DNA of 64,000 nt from Xenorhabdus ehlersii (GTDB lineage Bacteria > Pseudomonadota > Gammaproteobacteria > Enterobacterales > Enterobacteriaceae), in assembly GCF_003610465.1 (NCBI RefSeq), contig NZ_RAQI01000001.1, positions 682,001 to 746,000 on the forward strand, read 5' to 3'. The position numbers and the translations under genes were made by a program. Shown here in pieces: positions 1 through 8,815 of the stretch. The notes beneath the pieces are model-generated. The model did not search any database. It saw only the letters and a list, made by a program, of their open reading frames with translations, and was not told the DNA's origin. The first letter of the stretch is position 1. Each line of letters begins with the position of its first letter.

Positions 1-552
1 TTAAGCAACAAAATATAATCGGCTTCACTCTCACGTAATTGCTGAGCAATCGTGCGTTGGCAGCCCATCGCATCAATCATCACGAGATGTCCTTTCAATG
101 AAAGCATCGATAATAATGCGGGGATGGCCTTAATTTCGTTTGATTTTCCGTCTACTGCACACTGACATAAACTGAGTCCTTTCTCAACCGAGAATGCACT
201 CACCACATGTAGTGGGCTTTGTTCAATTTTCTTATCAAACGAATGGCGTAAACTTTTACCATCAATCGCAATGATCGCTCGCTTTTCTGAAGAGACGTCA
301 CGAGAAATCCACTGATAAAAATGACGTTCAAAGAGGCCGGGATTTAATAAACTAAAACAGTGACGGAATACCGCCTTTGAGCAGAAGAAATGAACCCAGC
401 CAATCCTTTTTTAGCTGGCCGTACTGTTCAATATCGGTCCAGGCGTTAGCCCCGGCAATGACAGCGCATACCGCGATCACTAAGATATCAATAAAACGGT
501 GTTTAACCTTTCCCTGACAACTTGGATCTGGAAAATCAGAAAAGACCTCCAC
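1..552 (-). pseudogene. ISAs1-family transposase remnant, cut by window edge
   Basis: Read on the minus strand from a GTG at 552, the N-terminal part has the ISAs1 pattern (DILVIAVCAVIAGANAW, then DIEQYGQLKKDWL) and resembles the complete ISAs1 transposases at 7.1 and 17.4 kb without being identical to them. After GIPS the frame breaks near 360: about 14 bases seem missing where relatives read GIPSHDTFNRVF. The following frame resumes as FSLLNPGLFERHFYQWISR and continues through IDGKSLR and the catalytic-type segment IDAMGCQ to the window edge. It is therefore an internally deleted copy, and its C-terminal end lies outside the window. No terminal inverted repeat could be assigned. Confidence 0.8.
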
Positions 553-792
553 TCATTCTTTCATCTGCGCCCCTCTAAAAATGAAGGAATTATCCACTAA
601 ATATTTTCATGCGTAACCCCTGACATAAAACCCACTCTTGGTGGACACAGTCCGCCAAAACCTCGACCGCAACCTAAACCTAATCCAAAACAGAATAACC
701 TTACTATTAGCGGCTGACATAGCAGGCCGCTATACAACTGTAGTGGTTATGCGCAGCCCTGAAAACAACATCGTATTTTAATCGTATTTATG

Positions 793-821
793 TTGACATA
801 ATACGATTTAAACCGTATTAT
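793..821 (+). promoter_or_regulatory. Promoter and overlapping operator of toxin-antitoxin pair 1
   Basis: TTGACA at 793-798 and TATTAT at 816-821 are separated by 17 bp, close to sigma-70 consensus. The stretch 798-821 is itself a near-perfect palindrome (arms ATAATACG / CGTATTAT, with TTTAAA in the centre) covering the spacer and -10 box. That is the layout expected for autorepression by the HTH antitoxin encoded just downstream. Confidence 0.75.
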
Positions 822-865
822 CTAATCATCCCAAACGGATATGCTCTTTAACAAATGAGGAAATG

Positions 866-1126
866 ATGGTTACGGTTCAATGGACGAGGAAAGCACGAAA
901 ACAGTTGCTTTCAATCGATACCAGATACCGGAAAGCTATCAGTGAGAAGGTTAACCAACTTGAAACCTTCCCGGCAGTGACACTGGATATTAGGAAGCTT
1001 CATGACCTTGATAATCAGTACAGACTATGGGTTGGCGAATACAGGATAATCTTCGAAATCACTGACGGCGAACCGGTTATCTGCTCGATAACGGCAGTCA
1101 AACGGAGAACATCAACAACATACTAG
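866..1126 (+). CDS. RelE/HigB-type toxin
   Basis: Small basic protein (86 aa) with the RelE/ParE-superfamily pattern: an N-terminal WTRKARKQL helix, an LETFP turn, then YRLWVGEYRIIFEI and a C-terminal VKRR. This fold gives ribosome-dependent mRNA interferases or gyrase poisons. Which activity applies here cannot be told from sequence. Two ATGs sit in tandem; the second (866) is chosen because GAGG at 857-860 is then at normal spacing. It is followed by its HTH antitoxin, the toxin-first order typical of higBA-like loci. Expression is probably controlled by the palindromic promoter at 793-821. Confidence 0.8.
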   Translation: MVTVQWTRKARKQLLSIDTRYRKAISEKVNQLETFPAVTLDIRKLHDLDNQYRLWVGEYRIIFEITDGEPVICSITAVKRRTSTTY

Positions 1127-1191
1127 GCGGGGTAACCCGCCATTTCCTCATTATTAAATTCACCGCGACTCTTAGCCACCCGGATGAATAC

Positions 1192-1551
1192 ATGAAAATG
1201 CAATACATAAACGATGAGACAGGAAAACCACAATATGTTGTCCTGCCAGTCGCTGAATACGAAAAACTTCTCAGCACAAAGGGAGATTGGGAGGATGTGC
1301 CATACACCCCGTCAAAATACGATGATGTGACCGTGCCTAACGGCGTCGTATCTATCATGGTTGACCAGGATGTTTCTATTCTGGCAGCTTGGCGCATCTA
1401 TCGTGGGCTGTCTCAGTACGATGTAGCTGAAAAGCTCAACACAGCTCAATCAACCGTGTCTCAGTGGGAGGCATCAGATCGACCACAGAAGCGCACACGA
1501 GAAAAACTGGCGGCGCTATACAACTGTACTCCAGAACAACTCATTCCATAA
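1192..1551 (+). CDS. HTH (XRE) antitoxin with N-terminal extension
   Basis: 119 aa. The N-terminal part (about 1-45, GKPQYVVLPVAEYEKLL) resembles the Phd/prevent-host-death style beta-hairpin often fused to HigA-like antitoxins. The C-terminal half has a clear XRE helix-turn-helix (AAWRIYRGLSQYDVAEKLN, then QSTVSQWEAS). It should neutralise the upstream RelE-like toxin and bind the palindrome over the shared promoter. It starts 65 bp after the toxin stop and ends just before an intrinsic terminator, so the pair forms a closed operon. Confidence 0.8.
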   Translation: MKMQYINDETGKPQYVVLPVAEYEKLLSTKGDWEDVPYTPSKYDDVTVPNGVVSIMVDQDVSILAAWRIYRGLSQYDVAEKLNTAQSTVSQWEASDRPQKRTREKLAALYNCTPEQLIP

Positions 1552-1554
1552 CCC

Positions 1555-1580
1555 AACGACCCCGTTTAGGGGTCGTTTAC
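1555..1580 (+). terminator. Intrinsic terminator after TA pair 1
   Basis: A 9-bp perfect stem (AACGACCCC / GGGGTCGTT) with a GTTTA loop ends in a short T-rich tail, directly after the antitoxin stop codon. Confidence 0.75.
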
Positions 1581-1699
1581 TTTGGCTAAAATACAAAAAA
1601 GCCACGCCATTGAAATATTCCTCTGAATATTCCAGATTCTTGCGGGATTTTGAACTACTGCATTTTTTGCAGGAGTTGGATTTACGACGGGTGGATAGC

Positions 1700-1727
1700 A
1701 AAAAGCCCCACTGGGTTAGTGAGGCTT
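1700..1727 (-). terminator. Intrinsic terminator for the leftward ATPase/DUF4276 module
   Basis: On the minus strand AAAGCCTCACT pairs with AGTGGGGCTTT and is followed by a T run. It lies about 110 bp beyond the last minus-strand reading frame of the module. Confidence 0.6.
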
Positions 1728-1815
1728 TAACTGCTTTCGGTTTTACTACCCGAGCATAACACAAAATATACATCTAAATTTCTCAAAATCAAGTTAATTT
1801 AGAAAATATTTATAT

Positions 1816-2030
1816 TTAGTGATATGTTTTGCAGTTTTCTTTTCCAATTTCTCGCTTGATAGCGTAATACATTTCCTCTTCTAGTAGCTCCTCTGACCAT
1901 ACAGTACGTTTCCTAGCCCACTGAACATCACAGCCAGTCAGCCTTGATAATTCACGAGCGATCTTTTGCGGGTATTTGCGTTCGCAATATCGTTTAATAG
2001 CGATATCCCGAATAGGGTTGCGGGCTGTTA
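1816..2030 (-). pseudogene. Unidentified gene remnant fused behind the DUF4276 gene
   Basis: A minus-strand frame distinct from that of the DUF4276 gene encodes a basic, helix-rich tail (RYCERKYPQKIARELSRLTG, then WARKRTVWSEELLEEEM). It ends at 1816 and has no convincing start of its own. It looks like the C-terminal scrap of another protein brought next to the truncated DUF4276 gene by a deletion near 2030. The family was not recognised. Confidence 0.35.
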
Positions 2031-2509
2031 TTGATATCTTCAGGTGTATCAAATTCATCTTTGATGGCCTGTAGTGCAGCAATTGGTGCATGGTCATCAA
2101 GCCAGTCTGCAAATTTTTCGGGTTGGCAAAATAGTAACGCTTCAAATTCATGCAATAACAGATTGGGAATAAAATTAGCCTGTCCGATATCATTAGCGAA
2201 AGCCTGCTCCAGCTTCACGACCCGTTCGTTAGCCGCATTATCCCGTTGTTCGTTATAATCAGGGAAATCAGTTGGCAGACCATAGTAGTCGATAAGTGTG
2301 GTGACGAATGCACCGGGATCTTGTCGGCATAAGCGGGTAATTTGGTGTTTTACTTTGCCGTAACTCGTGATCCCCCCTTTCTGGCTGGAACTCGTCTGGG
2401 CTAATATGGGTGTCAGATAGATATGTTGTGCAAAAAAATAAGGTGCCAGCACATCCCGCACGAAAGTTTCTTCCGTTTGCCCTTCAACAAAAACGTTGAT
2501 ACGGATCAT
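1994..2509 (-). CDS. DUF4276-family protein (Toprim-like partner of ATPase), C-terminally truncated
   Basis: Start chosen at ATG 2509 because it overlaps the ATPase stop as ATGA, with GGGAGG upstream, so translation is coupled. The protein begins INVFVEGQTEETFVRDVL, a Toprim-like EGxTEE motif, followed by the family pattern DYYGLP and LLLHEFEALLF. Established families of this design pair an OLD/RecF-like ATPase with a Toprim nuclease and act in phage defence. That function is inference here. The end reads PEDINNSPQPYSGYRY and stops about 50-60 residues short of typical relatives, where an unrelated frame takes over (about 2030), so this copy may be inactive. Confidence 0.7.
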   Translation of the reverse strand: MIRINVFVEGQTEETFVRDVLAPYFFAQHIYLTPILAQTSSSQKGGITSYGKVKHQITRLCRQDPGAFVTTLIDYYGLPTDFPDYNEQRDNAANERVVKLEQAFANDIGQANFIPNLLLHEFEALLFCQPEKFADWLDDHAPIAALQAIKDEFDTPEDINNSPQPYSGYRY

Positions 2510-3592
2510 CGTTGTGGCCTCCCGCCAAGTAAGTTTTTCTTCCATAATTCACCCAGGCTATAGTCTTCAAGCCATTCTGACAGGGCTTCATTATCCAGGC
2601 GCTTAAAGGTGGAGGCGCCTTGTTGTTTGTCGACCACAATCAGGTCATCAGCATCAAACTGGTTAACCAGCTCGACCGACTGAGTGGAAATAATCAGTTG
2701 ATGTTTATTGCTGGCATTTTTAATCAAACCGGCCAATACATTGATGGCATAGGGATGGAGTCCGAGTTCAGGTTCATCAATAATAATAGAATCGGGCATG
2801 TAATCTTCGGGTTGCAGTAGCACAGTCGTTAGTAAAATAAAGCGCAAAGTACCATCAGAAAGTTCACTGGCTTTAAAAGGAATATCCTGATCTTTTTCTG
2901 TCCATTCGAGTTGAATGTAGTCGGCATTATCCGGTGTGGATCGTAAATAAAAATCACCAAAAAACGGCGCGACCATCTGGATGGCTTTGATAATGCGTGT
3001 GTAATGTTGTTGGTGATTTTTTTGCAGGCGATACAGAAATGCCGCTAAATTAGCCCCATCTTCCCGCAGATAATCATTGTCATTAATACGGTGGGTTTGT
3101 TTAACTTTTGCACTGTCACTCGTGTCATGAAAATGATATACCCGCCAACGAAGCGGGGTCGGTAAGGTGTCATTTTCAAGGTTCATATGATTAACCTGTG
3201 ATTCAAAATGTCCGGCACCAATATCATATTCTCTTTTACTGTCACAAAAGAGTGATTCATGGCGAAACATCATGCGGTTATCATTAGTCGGTTCCAGTTC
3301 AAATTTATAACCATTGTGACCAAAAGAAAGTTCGGCCCCCATAAACTCGTTTTTTTTTGCGACCAAAGTGTAAGAGGGTATCGGGTCCCCCCATTTTACC
3401 AACAAGAGATTGTAAGCGCTGATCGAGCAGGACGGAGGACAAACGAAAGAAACTGATGAAATTGGATTTTCCGGCACCATTGGCCCCAATAAGGATATTC
3501 AGGCTTCCCATTTGTAAATCACATTTTGCGATAGATTTGTAGCCTGTTATCTTAATTCTGCTTAAGTGGTCATTATCAGTTATTGGTTTCAT
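2506..3592 (-). pseudogene. AAA/RecF-like ATPase (AAA_21 type), frameshifted at an A9 tract
   Basis: Start at ATG 3592 (MKPITDNDHLSRIKITGYKS). Residues about 28-48 hold Walker A (IGANGAGKSNF). The ABC-like signature ELSDGTLRF and Walker B SIIIDEPELGLHP follow further on, so this is an SMC/RecF/OLD-like ATPase of about 361 aa. The reading frame breaks at a run of nine A (3350-3358 on the plus strand as T). Removing one base joins LLHFGRKK to NEFMGAELSFG. This could be mutation, sequencing error in a homopolymer, or slippage-dependent (phase-variable) expression. Its stop overlaps the DUF4276 start by 4 bp, so the two genes form one unit, probably a defence module. Confidence 0.75.
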
Positions 3593-3835
3593 AATCTTGC
3601 CTTTTCAGCATCATGTGACTCAATTTTGCCTTATTATACACTTTTCTGATGACGGCTTGATGGATATAATCTTGCTCAAGTACACCTGCCACGCTGAGTC
3701 TCTTGTTTAGAGGATGCGCAAATAGGCAGGTTTTTTTATTCTTTAAATCTGAACTGAAGACATCATCCTATAATTTTATTTACTTGTTAAACTTACATAT
3801 TCGATTATTGAATTCGATAACTCAATCAGTTAAAG

Positions 3836-3863
3836 TAAAAAAGCTATCGGCAAAATCCGATAG
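3836..3863 (-). terminator. Terminator-like hairpin for a leftward transcript
   Basis: On the minus strand CTATCGG pairs with CCGATAG around an ATTTTG loop and is followed by C and six T. No minus-strand protein gene lies immediately upstream. It may end a short antisense RNA transcribed leftward across 3,864-4,040. Confidence 0.5.
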
Positions 3864-3886
3864 TGAGGAATCTCAGGCCTCGTAAG

Positions 3887-4018
3887 ATCAACCCACTGGT
3901 AGGATATTTCTACCAGTGTGCCTGCTATCGCACCTTCTATGGCGGTTCAGGCGGGGGAGGCTTCGGCCTCGCCGGATTGGTTGATCTCCGGTACCTGAGA
4001 ATCCCTGTCTGAACCACC
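3887..4018. ncRNA. Candidate structured RNA upstream of a Ner-like regulator
   Basis: Several nested complementary pairs are visible: AGATCAACC (3887) with GGTTGATCT (about 3977), CACTGGTAG with CTACCAGTG (hairpin at 3894-3919), GGTTCAG with CTGAACC, and a GAGGC-TTCG-GCCTC tetraloop hairpin. No ORF explains this. It could be a leader of the downstream Ner-like gene on the plus strand. Alternatively it is a roughly 190-nt minus-strand RNA ended by the terminator at 3836-3863, reminiscent of phage immunity RNAs of the C4 kind. Strand and function are inference. Confidence 0.45.
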
Positions 4019-4050
4019 ACCATCAATAATCAACAGAAGGGGAAGCAGGT

Positions 4051-4314
4051 ATGACTCACACTCAACAAGACTGGCACCCAGCCGAAATTATTTGTGCATT
4101 ACGCAAGCGTGGTACGACACTCGCCGCTTTATCCCGTGAATCGGGACTCAGTTCTTCTACACTGGCAAATACCTTATCCCGCCCATGGCCCAAAGGGGAG
4201 TTTATCATCGCTACCCGTTTGGAGCTGGCGCCGTCTGAAATCTGGCCCAGCCGTTATTTTGACCGCCAGGGTAATTTGATTGAGCGAAAAGCACGCAAAT
4301 CGTTTGCTGGATAA
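4051..4314 (+). CDS. Ner/Nlp-like winged-helix DNA-binding protein
   Basis: 87 aa, of the phage Mu Ner / bacterial Nlp (SfsB) family: WHPAEIICALRKRGTTLAAL, then SRESGLSSSTLANTLSRPWP and a helix ending in PSEIWPSRY, the hallmark of this family. Ner proteins repress early promoters of transposable phages, and chromosomal Nlp relatives are regulators. The start at 4051 follows a strong SD (AGAAGGGGA at 4034-4042). It sits directly downstream of a structured non-coding region, which may control it. Confidence 0.85.
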   Translation: MTHTQQDWHPAEIICALRKRGTTLAALSRESGLSSSTLANTLSRPWPKGEFIIATRLELAPSEIWPSRYFDRQGNLIERKARKSFAG

Positions 4315-4489
4315 TACTCTGCTATTATCTATGACATTCAATACGATAATACCGGTTCAGGGTTTATCCGTTATTCTCTGTTACGACACCTTTATTTTCA
4401 GCAAACACAGTTGAGTTGTTCATTGAATACATCACCGGGTTCCTTGCATAGTCAGGATTATTTTACGACTGAGCAGGAACCTATCTAGC

Positions 4490-4803
4490 ATGAAAATAAA
4501 CGCGTTAATCGGCTTAATGGCGGTCATACTGACGGGATGCGCGACTCCCGTAAAACAACCGCTATCTCAGCCTTCCCAAAGTCGTTTTCCTTCCGTTACG
4601 CTGACACGCAACATTCAGCCTGTTTCGCTAACTTTGTTGTACGTAGCAAATGAACCGTTTGCTATCGGCGCACTCACAACCCAATACTGGTTCTGGTATT
4701 GCAGTGATATCACGTTATCAGCAAGCAGAAGGGGAATTCCGTATTGGTTGAATATTCCCCAATGGTTGCCGAACAGCGTATTTATCAATGCAGCACCGCC
4801 TAG
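4490..4803 (+). pseudogene. Lipoprotein-type gene, split by IS701 and probably frameshifted
   Basis: The start gives a short type II signal peptide with lipobox (MKINALIGLMAVILTGCATP; Cys17), so the product should be an outer- or inner-membrane lipoprotein. After about residue 60 the sequence looks poor in this frame. Another frame reads GNSVLVEYSPMVAEQRIYQC with a stop right at the IS junction, suggesting an older frameshift. The IS701 element entered at CTAG (4800-4803). Excision in silico would continue the annotated frame to 6367. The family was not recognised; a conjugation or phage lysis lipoprotein is possible. Confidence 0.5.
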
Positions 4804-6200
4804 TACTACAGCCGTAATTGCTCTGTCACCATAGGGTTATTCCGACGACGGTAATGACATTGTTGTGCATAGTATTGGTGTCGCCGCCGCCAGTCTGACC
4901 AATGTAAAATCTGTTCGACTGCCTCTCCCGTTTTTTCCATCAATTTTGACAACAGCTTACGCAGTTCCGGGATACTCAGGGCTACCAATCCTGCCGGTGT
5001 TTTTTTTCTCCCGTATCCGCAAGACCGCCAGCACCGCATGAGCTAATAGCGATAAGGTAATGTGCCGATACCAACTGTGCCATTGCCGCACTTCATAATG
5101 ATCCAGGCCACATTCCCCCTTCGTTTCCTCAAAACCACTTTCAATTTCCCAGCGATGCCCTGCCACCTGAATCAGGGTTTTCAGGTCAGCCTGTTCTCTG
5201 CGGGCATAGACGATATAATAAGCCCGCTCTTGTTTCTCATCCCGGCTGCGCCGAACCAGCAGATAATGACCATAATCCCGCTCTTCCTCACTGAGTTGTA
5301 AACGCCAAAGCGGCACCCGGACCCAGTCGTACCAACGTTCTCCCTTTGTCCCCAATCCCGCGGAATGTTTTTCCCAAAACGAAGATGGCAGACTGTCCAC
5401 AACCTTGTCGGCGCTGGTATATCTGGGCCCTTGCCTCCACACACGTTCATTTTTGGGGATCGCCAGTACAAACGGTTGATATCGGGATTCTAACCAGCAC
5501 CGCAGACGACGATCTTGACCATACACCGTATCGGCGGTCACCCAACGACAAGAGACGCCGGCATCTAATGCGCGTTCCAACATCTGTTGGGCAAGTTGGG
5601 GTTTGGTGGCAAAGGTGACCGAGTCAGGAATGCCAGCGGCTTTACAGCGGGGCCGGTTATCTGTCCATTGTTCAGGCAGATATAAGGCCCGGTCAATAAA
5701 GGCATGGCCGCCCTGACCGGCATAACAGAGAAAGACGCCTATCTGACTGTTTTCTATCCGTCCGGCAGTACCGCTATATTGGCGTTGGACGCCAGCAGAA
5801 TGGGTCCCTTTTTTGATAAAACCGGTTTCATCGATGATGAGGATGCCTTGCTCATCACCGAGATGGTCAGTCACATAGTCGCGTAAAATATCGCGAGCCG
5901 CTTCGGCATCCCAACGGGCGCGTTCCAGAAAATATTGAATGCCATCAGGCGAGTGTTCACCCAACCATTCCGCCAGTTGCCAGCTATTTTTACGCTCAAC
6001 ATCACTGAGTAATCCCCTGAGATAGGCGAGGCTGCGTTGCTGTGGACTGGCATGGTGAAATAACGGTGTCAGACGCGTGTGTAATGAGAGCAGTTCTTGT
6101 TCCCAAAGGTTGACAGGTGAGTGCATTGAACACCTCCCCCTATCTTCAGGAAGAATATATCATGAGCTATCATGCCACAATGGAGCGTACGACTGTAGTA
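4804..6200 (-). mobile_element. IS701-family insertion sequence, with CTAG target duplication
   Basis: Terminal inverted repeats TACTACAGCCGTA (left) and TACTACAGTCGTA (right, read inward) bound a 1,397-bp element. CTAG is present on both sides (4800-4803 and 6201-6204), the 4-bp YTAR duplication typical of IS701. The transposase lies on the minus strand. Because the duplication is intact, the insertion is recent and has not been rearranged. Confidence 0.85.
4806..6126 (-). CDS. IS701-family transposase (frame broken at an A8 tract near the C terminus)
   Basis: From ATG 6126 the protein reads MHSPVNLWEQELLSLHTRL and contains the IS701 DDE-type segments IIDETGFIKKG, WVTADTVYGQD and the glutamate region HRWEIESGFEETKGECGLDHYE. 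The main frame runs to 4957 and ends in REKKNTGRIG after a run of eight A. With seven A it continues as REKKTPAGLVALSIPELRKL to 4806, giving the expected length of about 440 aa. The last roughly 60 residues thus depend on a one-base change or slippage; the catalytic core is intact. Confidence 0.8.
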
Positions 6201-6344
6201 CTAGGCTAATCCCTGCGTCCAGTGCGGCGCTGGGGATCCCCTTCCAGTTCGGTATATCGGGCATTTTGGGCAGGTCTGGCACTCCAAACATAGGCACCTC
6301 ATTTTTGGACGTAAAAAAACTGCAGTTAAGCGGCCTTAGAAATG

Positions 6345-6365
6345 AAAAACCCGCCGAAGCGGGTT
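6345..6365 (-). terminator. Intrinsic terminator after the unknown gene at 6368-7000
   Basis: On the minus strand AACCCGC and GCGGGTT pair around a TTCG tetraloop and run into TTTTT, 3 bp past the stop codon. Confidence 0.8.
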
Positions 6366-6367
6366 AG

Positions 6368-7000
6368 TTAGTTATTCGGGAGAGCTATTCTCGATATTAT
6401 GGCTAGCCTATTCATGTAATGTTCTGCATTACCCCATAACCAAGACTGACAGTAGCCTACTTCATCTTCATTAGATATTTGTCTAACCTCACCACTCATT
6501 ACGTCGTAGCCGTAGACATACAATCTATATTGTAATGCTTCATACATTCTAGCTTGCCAGAATGACATACCCTCAGTTGTTTGATTTACATCAGAAGCTA
6601 CAACGTCATAGCTTTTAATCAGGTAATGGAAGAATATTTTTGAAGCTAAGCCAATTAGCGCAGCGTTGTGCGTAGGTTTTTTCGTGCGCCAAATCAATAC
6701 TTGTGATACGGGTCTACAATTTAGCTCTACGTCATTGGTTATTATCACTTTATTATAATAAACCACTTCATTAGTGATATCGCATAGCAAAGCCAATTCA
6801 AAATGAGTTCTACCTAATGTTAACCTGTTATCAACCCGAATTAGTCGATATCCCGGAGGTAGAATCAGTTCGTCAACGTCCTTTACTATCTCGTTAGCCA
6901 ATGGATTAAGAACATCATACAGAGCACGATTGCGCTCAGACTCATTAAGGTGACTGAAATCAGCAGCAACTTTATCTATACTTTCAAGATGTAACGGCAT
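6368..7000 (-). CDS. Hypothetical protein, phage- or island-type
   Basis: 210 aa, no signal peptide or membrane segment. Visible segments are SHLNESERNRALYDVLNPLA near the N terminus, VLIWRTKKPTHNAALIGLA in the middle (a possible GNAT-like or toxin-regulator fold, not demonstrable) and MSFWQARMYEALQYRLYVYG towards the C terminus. The last segment resembles small immunity or phage accessory proteins whose function is unknown. It stands alone between IS701 and ISAs1 with its own terminator. I do not recognise a family with certainty. Confidence 0.6.
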   Translation of the reverse strand: MPLHLESIDKVAADFSHLNESERNRALYDVLNPLANEIVKDVDELILPPGYRLIRVDNRLTLGRTHFELALLCDITNEVVYYNKVIITNDVELNCRPVSQVLIWRTKKPTHNAALIGLASKIFFHYLIKSYDVVASDVNQTTEGMSFWQARMYEALQYRLYVYGYDVMSGEVRQISNEDEVGYCQSWLWGNAEHYMNRLAIISRIALPNN

Positions 7001-7107
7001 ACCGTCCCCCTCACCAAAAGATTCAATATTTAGCTCATTGATAAATATTCCTTGAGGTGATATTAGTCTACTTGAACCTAAGGTTCAATAGCATTGGCTA
7101 TATTGCT

Positions 7108-8390
7108 CAGGGCAAACGGGTCTAAATTATACTGACGTAAAACCCACCGTGAGGACTTTCAGCATGTAACTATTATCCCATCCTGCTTTCTGACGCTTAG
7201 TTTTCACTCCTACCTTTACGGTTTTCTCATTTTTCAGCAGGTTAAGGGCTATTTTATTTACTAAAGCGATATTTTCAGCAGCATGACCGCTTCTCAGACG
7301 CTGGCTGTCTTCACCAAAACTCACATCCAGCTGCCAGTGCAATTTATTTTCAATATGCCAATGGCTACGTATCGCTCCCGCAATAAAGTCCGCCGATTTA
7401 TCACGATGACTGGTAATATAATAACGTCGGGCGTAACTCTCGGGTTTTCCCTGCTCTTCACGCCAAGACTCCACCACCGCGATGCCACCCAGTGTGTGCC
7501 ACTGAGGATGTCGTTCCCGTAACCAGTGAATATCGTTAACCAGCCACAACTGACGCTGTTCGATACGACCGTGATCGCCTCCTGTACTCCGGGTTTGAGC
7601 GTGGGGGATCCCCCTAAAACTTTTTGCTAGCTGAGTATCTAAAAAGTATTTGATATCGTCATGAAATTCACCCTGATTGCCTTTTAATGCCAGAACATAA
7701 TCAGCCTGCTCCCCGACAATCTGATCAGCAATTTTGTACTGACAGCCCATTGCATCAATCGTGACAGTGGAACCTTCAATATCCAACAAGGCCAGCAAGT
7801 TGGGGATTGTGGTAATTTCGTTCGATTTATCTGAGACTTTCACCTGACCAAAGCAAAGTTGATTCTCAACTGACCAGGCGCTAACCAGATGAAGCGCCGG
7901 TGCACCATTCGCTTTGTCAAGCGTACCCCGCAATGTTTTGCCATCCAAGGCGATAATGTCATCAGAGAATGTGGCTAAGCTCTTCACCCATTGGGTAAAT
8001 GCGAGTCCAAATTCTTGGGGATCAAGCCGGTTTATCACATCGTTAAAGGTATCATGACTGGGAATGCCATTAGGAAGAGCCAGAAATTGCCGGAACCAAT
8101 CTTCTTTAGATTTACCGTATTCTTCAATCGCATTGAAACCTTCACAACCGCAGATTACGGCACAGATCGAGATAGTCAAAATGTCGATGAGTGAATATTG
8201 TTTAGTCCGGTTAACACGCGGATCAGTGAGGTGTCCAAAAGCATTGCTGAGGGTTGTGGCTTGCATGGCAGTTTCTAGGATTATCATTGATGAGGTGCTA
8301 ATGATAAATCACAAACGGCGATTATTCCTATTTCTCTGTACTGAATATACTCCGCTAATCATATTGAGCAATTTAGACCCGTTTGCCCTG
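7108..8390 (-). mobile_element. ISAs1-family insertion sequence, copy 1
   Basis: A 1,283-bp element bounded by CAGGGCAAACGGGTCTAAAT inverted repeats. The transposase it encodes is identical, residue for residue, to that of the copy at 17274-18556, which lies in the opposite orientation. No target duplication is seen at either edge (left flank TATTGCT, right flank CGCCCGT), so the element or its surroundings have been rearranged since insertion. Confidence 0.9.
7127..8287 (-). CDS. ISAs1-family transposase
   Basis: Full-length (386 aa) DDE transposase: N-terminal LTDPRVNRTKQYSLIDILTI and CAVICGCEGFNAIEEYG, catalytic-type segments IALDGKTLRG, VTIDAMGCQYKIADQI and the C-terminal SHWHIENKLHWQLDVSFGED, all diagnostic of ISAs1. 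The longest frame starts at 8287; an internal ATG at 8266 (MQATTLSNAFGH) is an equally plausible start, and neither has a clear SD. No disabling change is visible, so the element may be active. Confidence 0.92.
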   Translation of the reverse strand: MIILETAMQATTLSNAFGHLTDPRVNRTKQYSLIDILTISICAVICGCEGFNAIEEYGKSKEDWFRQFLALPNGIPSHDTFNDVINRLDPQEFGLAFTQWVKSLATFSDDIIALDGKTLRGTLDKANGAPALHLVSAWSVENQLCFGQVKVSDKSNEITTIPNLLALLDIEGSTVTIDAMGCQYKIADQIVGEQADYVLALKGNQGEFHDDIKYFLDTQLAKSFRGIPHAQTRSTGGDHGRIEQRQLWLVNDIHWLRERHPQWHTLGGIAVVESWREEQGKPESYARRYYITSHRDKSADFIAGAIRSHWHIENKLHWQLDVSFGEDSQRLRSGHAAENIALVNKIALNLLKNEKTVKVGVKTKRQKAGWDNSYMLKVLTVGFTSV

Positions 8391-8815
8391 CGCCCGTGTG
8401 GAGAGTCCCTATCAAGCCTTTGGTAGGCTAAATCATGACTAACCCGAAATTATCGGGGCAGTTCTTATCAATTTGCACACCGATATCGCCGGTACGCAAA
8501 TCTAAATCTGCATATCGATATTTCCATATTCAAATTATATCCATCATCTATCTCAGGATAGCTGATTATCTATTTGTTTAACTAAACAAATATTAAACAG
8601 GTTAATGAAATTTTTAGGCATTGAGAGTGAACGCGCTGAGAGGTTAATTCAGGCGCCGGAGCGGAAAGGCAAAATAAATAAAAACCTCGAAGGGCGCAAC
8701 CAACGAGGCTTCTGAAATGCAACTTGAACGGGGAATTTAACGGCTCCCAAAAAACAACATTTCACGAGGTAATTATGTATCACAAATCATCAAAAATCAA
8801 TGATAGGGAGGTCGT
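8391..8815 (+). other. Non-coding leader region before a phage-replication-like gene
   Basis: No ORF is supported here. The stretch holds the 22-bp palindrome at 8571-8592, a small hairpin (CCTCG / CGAGG at about 8683-8712), and an SD (GATAGGGAGG) before the gene at 8816. The layout is that of a phage or plasmid early control region. Confidence 0.4.
8571..8592. promoter_or_regulatory. 22-bp perfect palindrome, candidate repressor operator
   Basis: TATTTGTTTA and TAAACAAATA form perfect 10-bp arms around AC. It lies about 225 bp upstream of the phage-replication-like gene, in a gene-free region, as an operator for a phage or plasmid repressor would. The binding protein is unknown. Confidence 0.5.
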
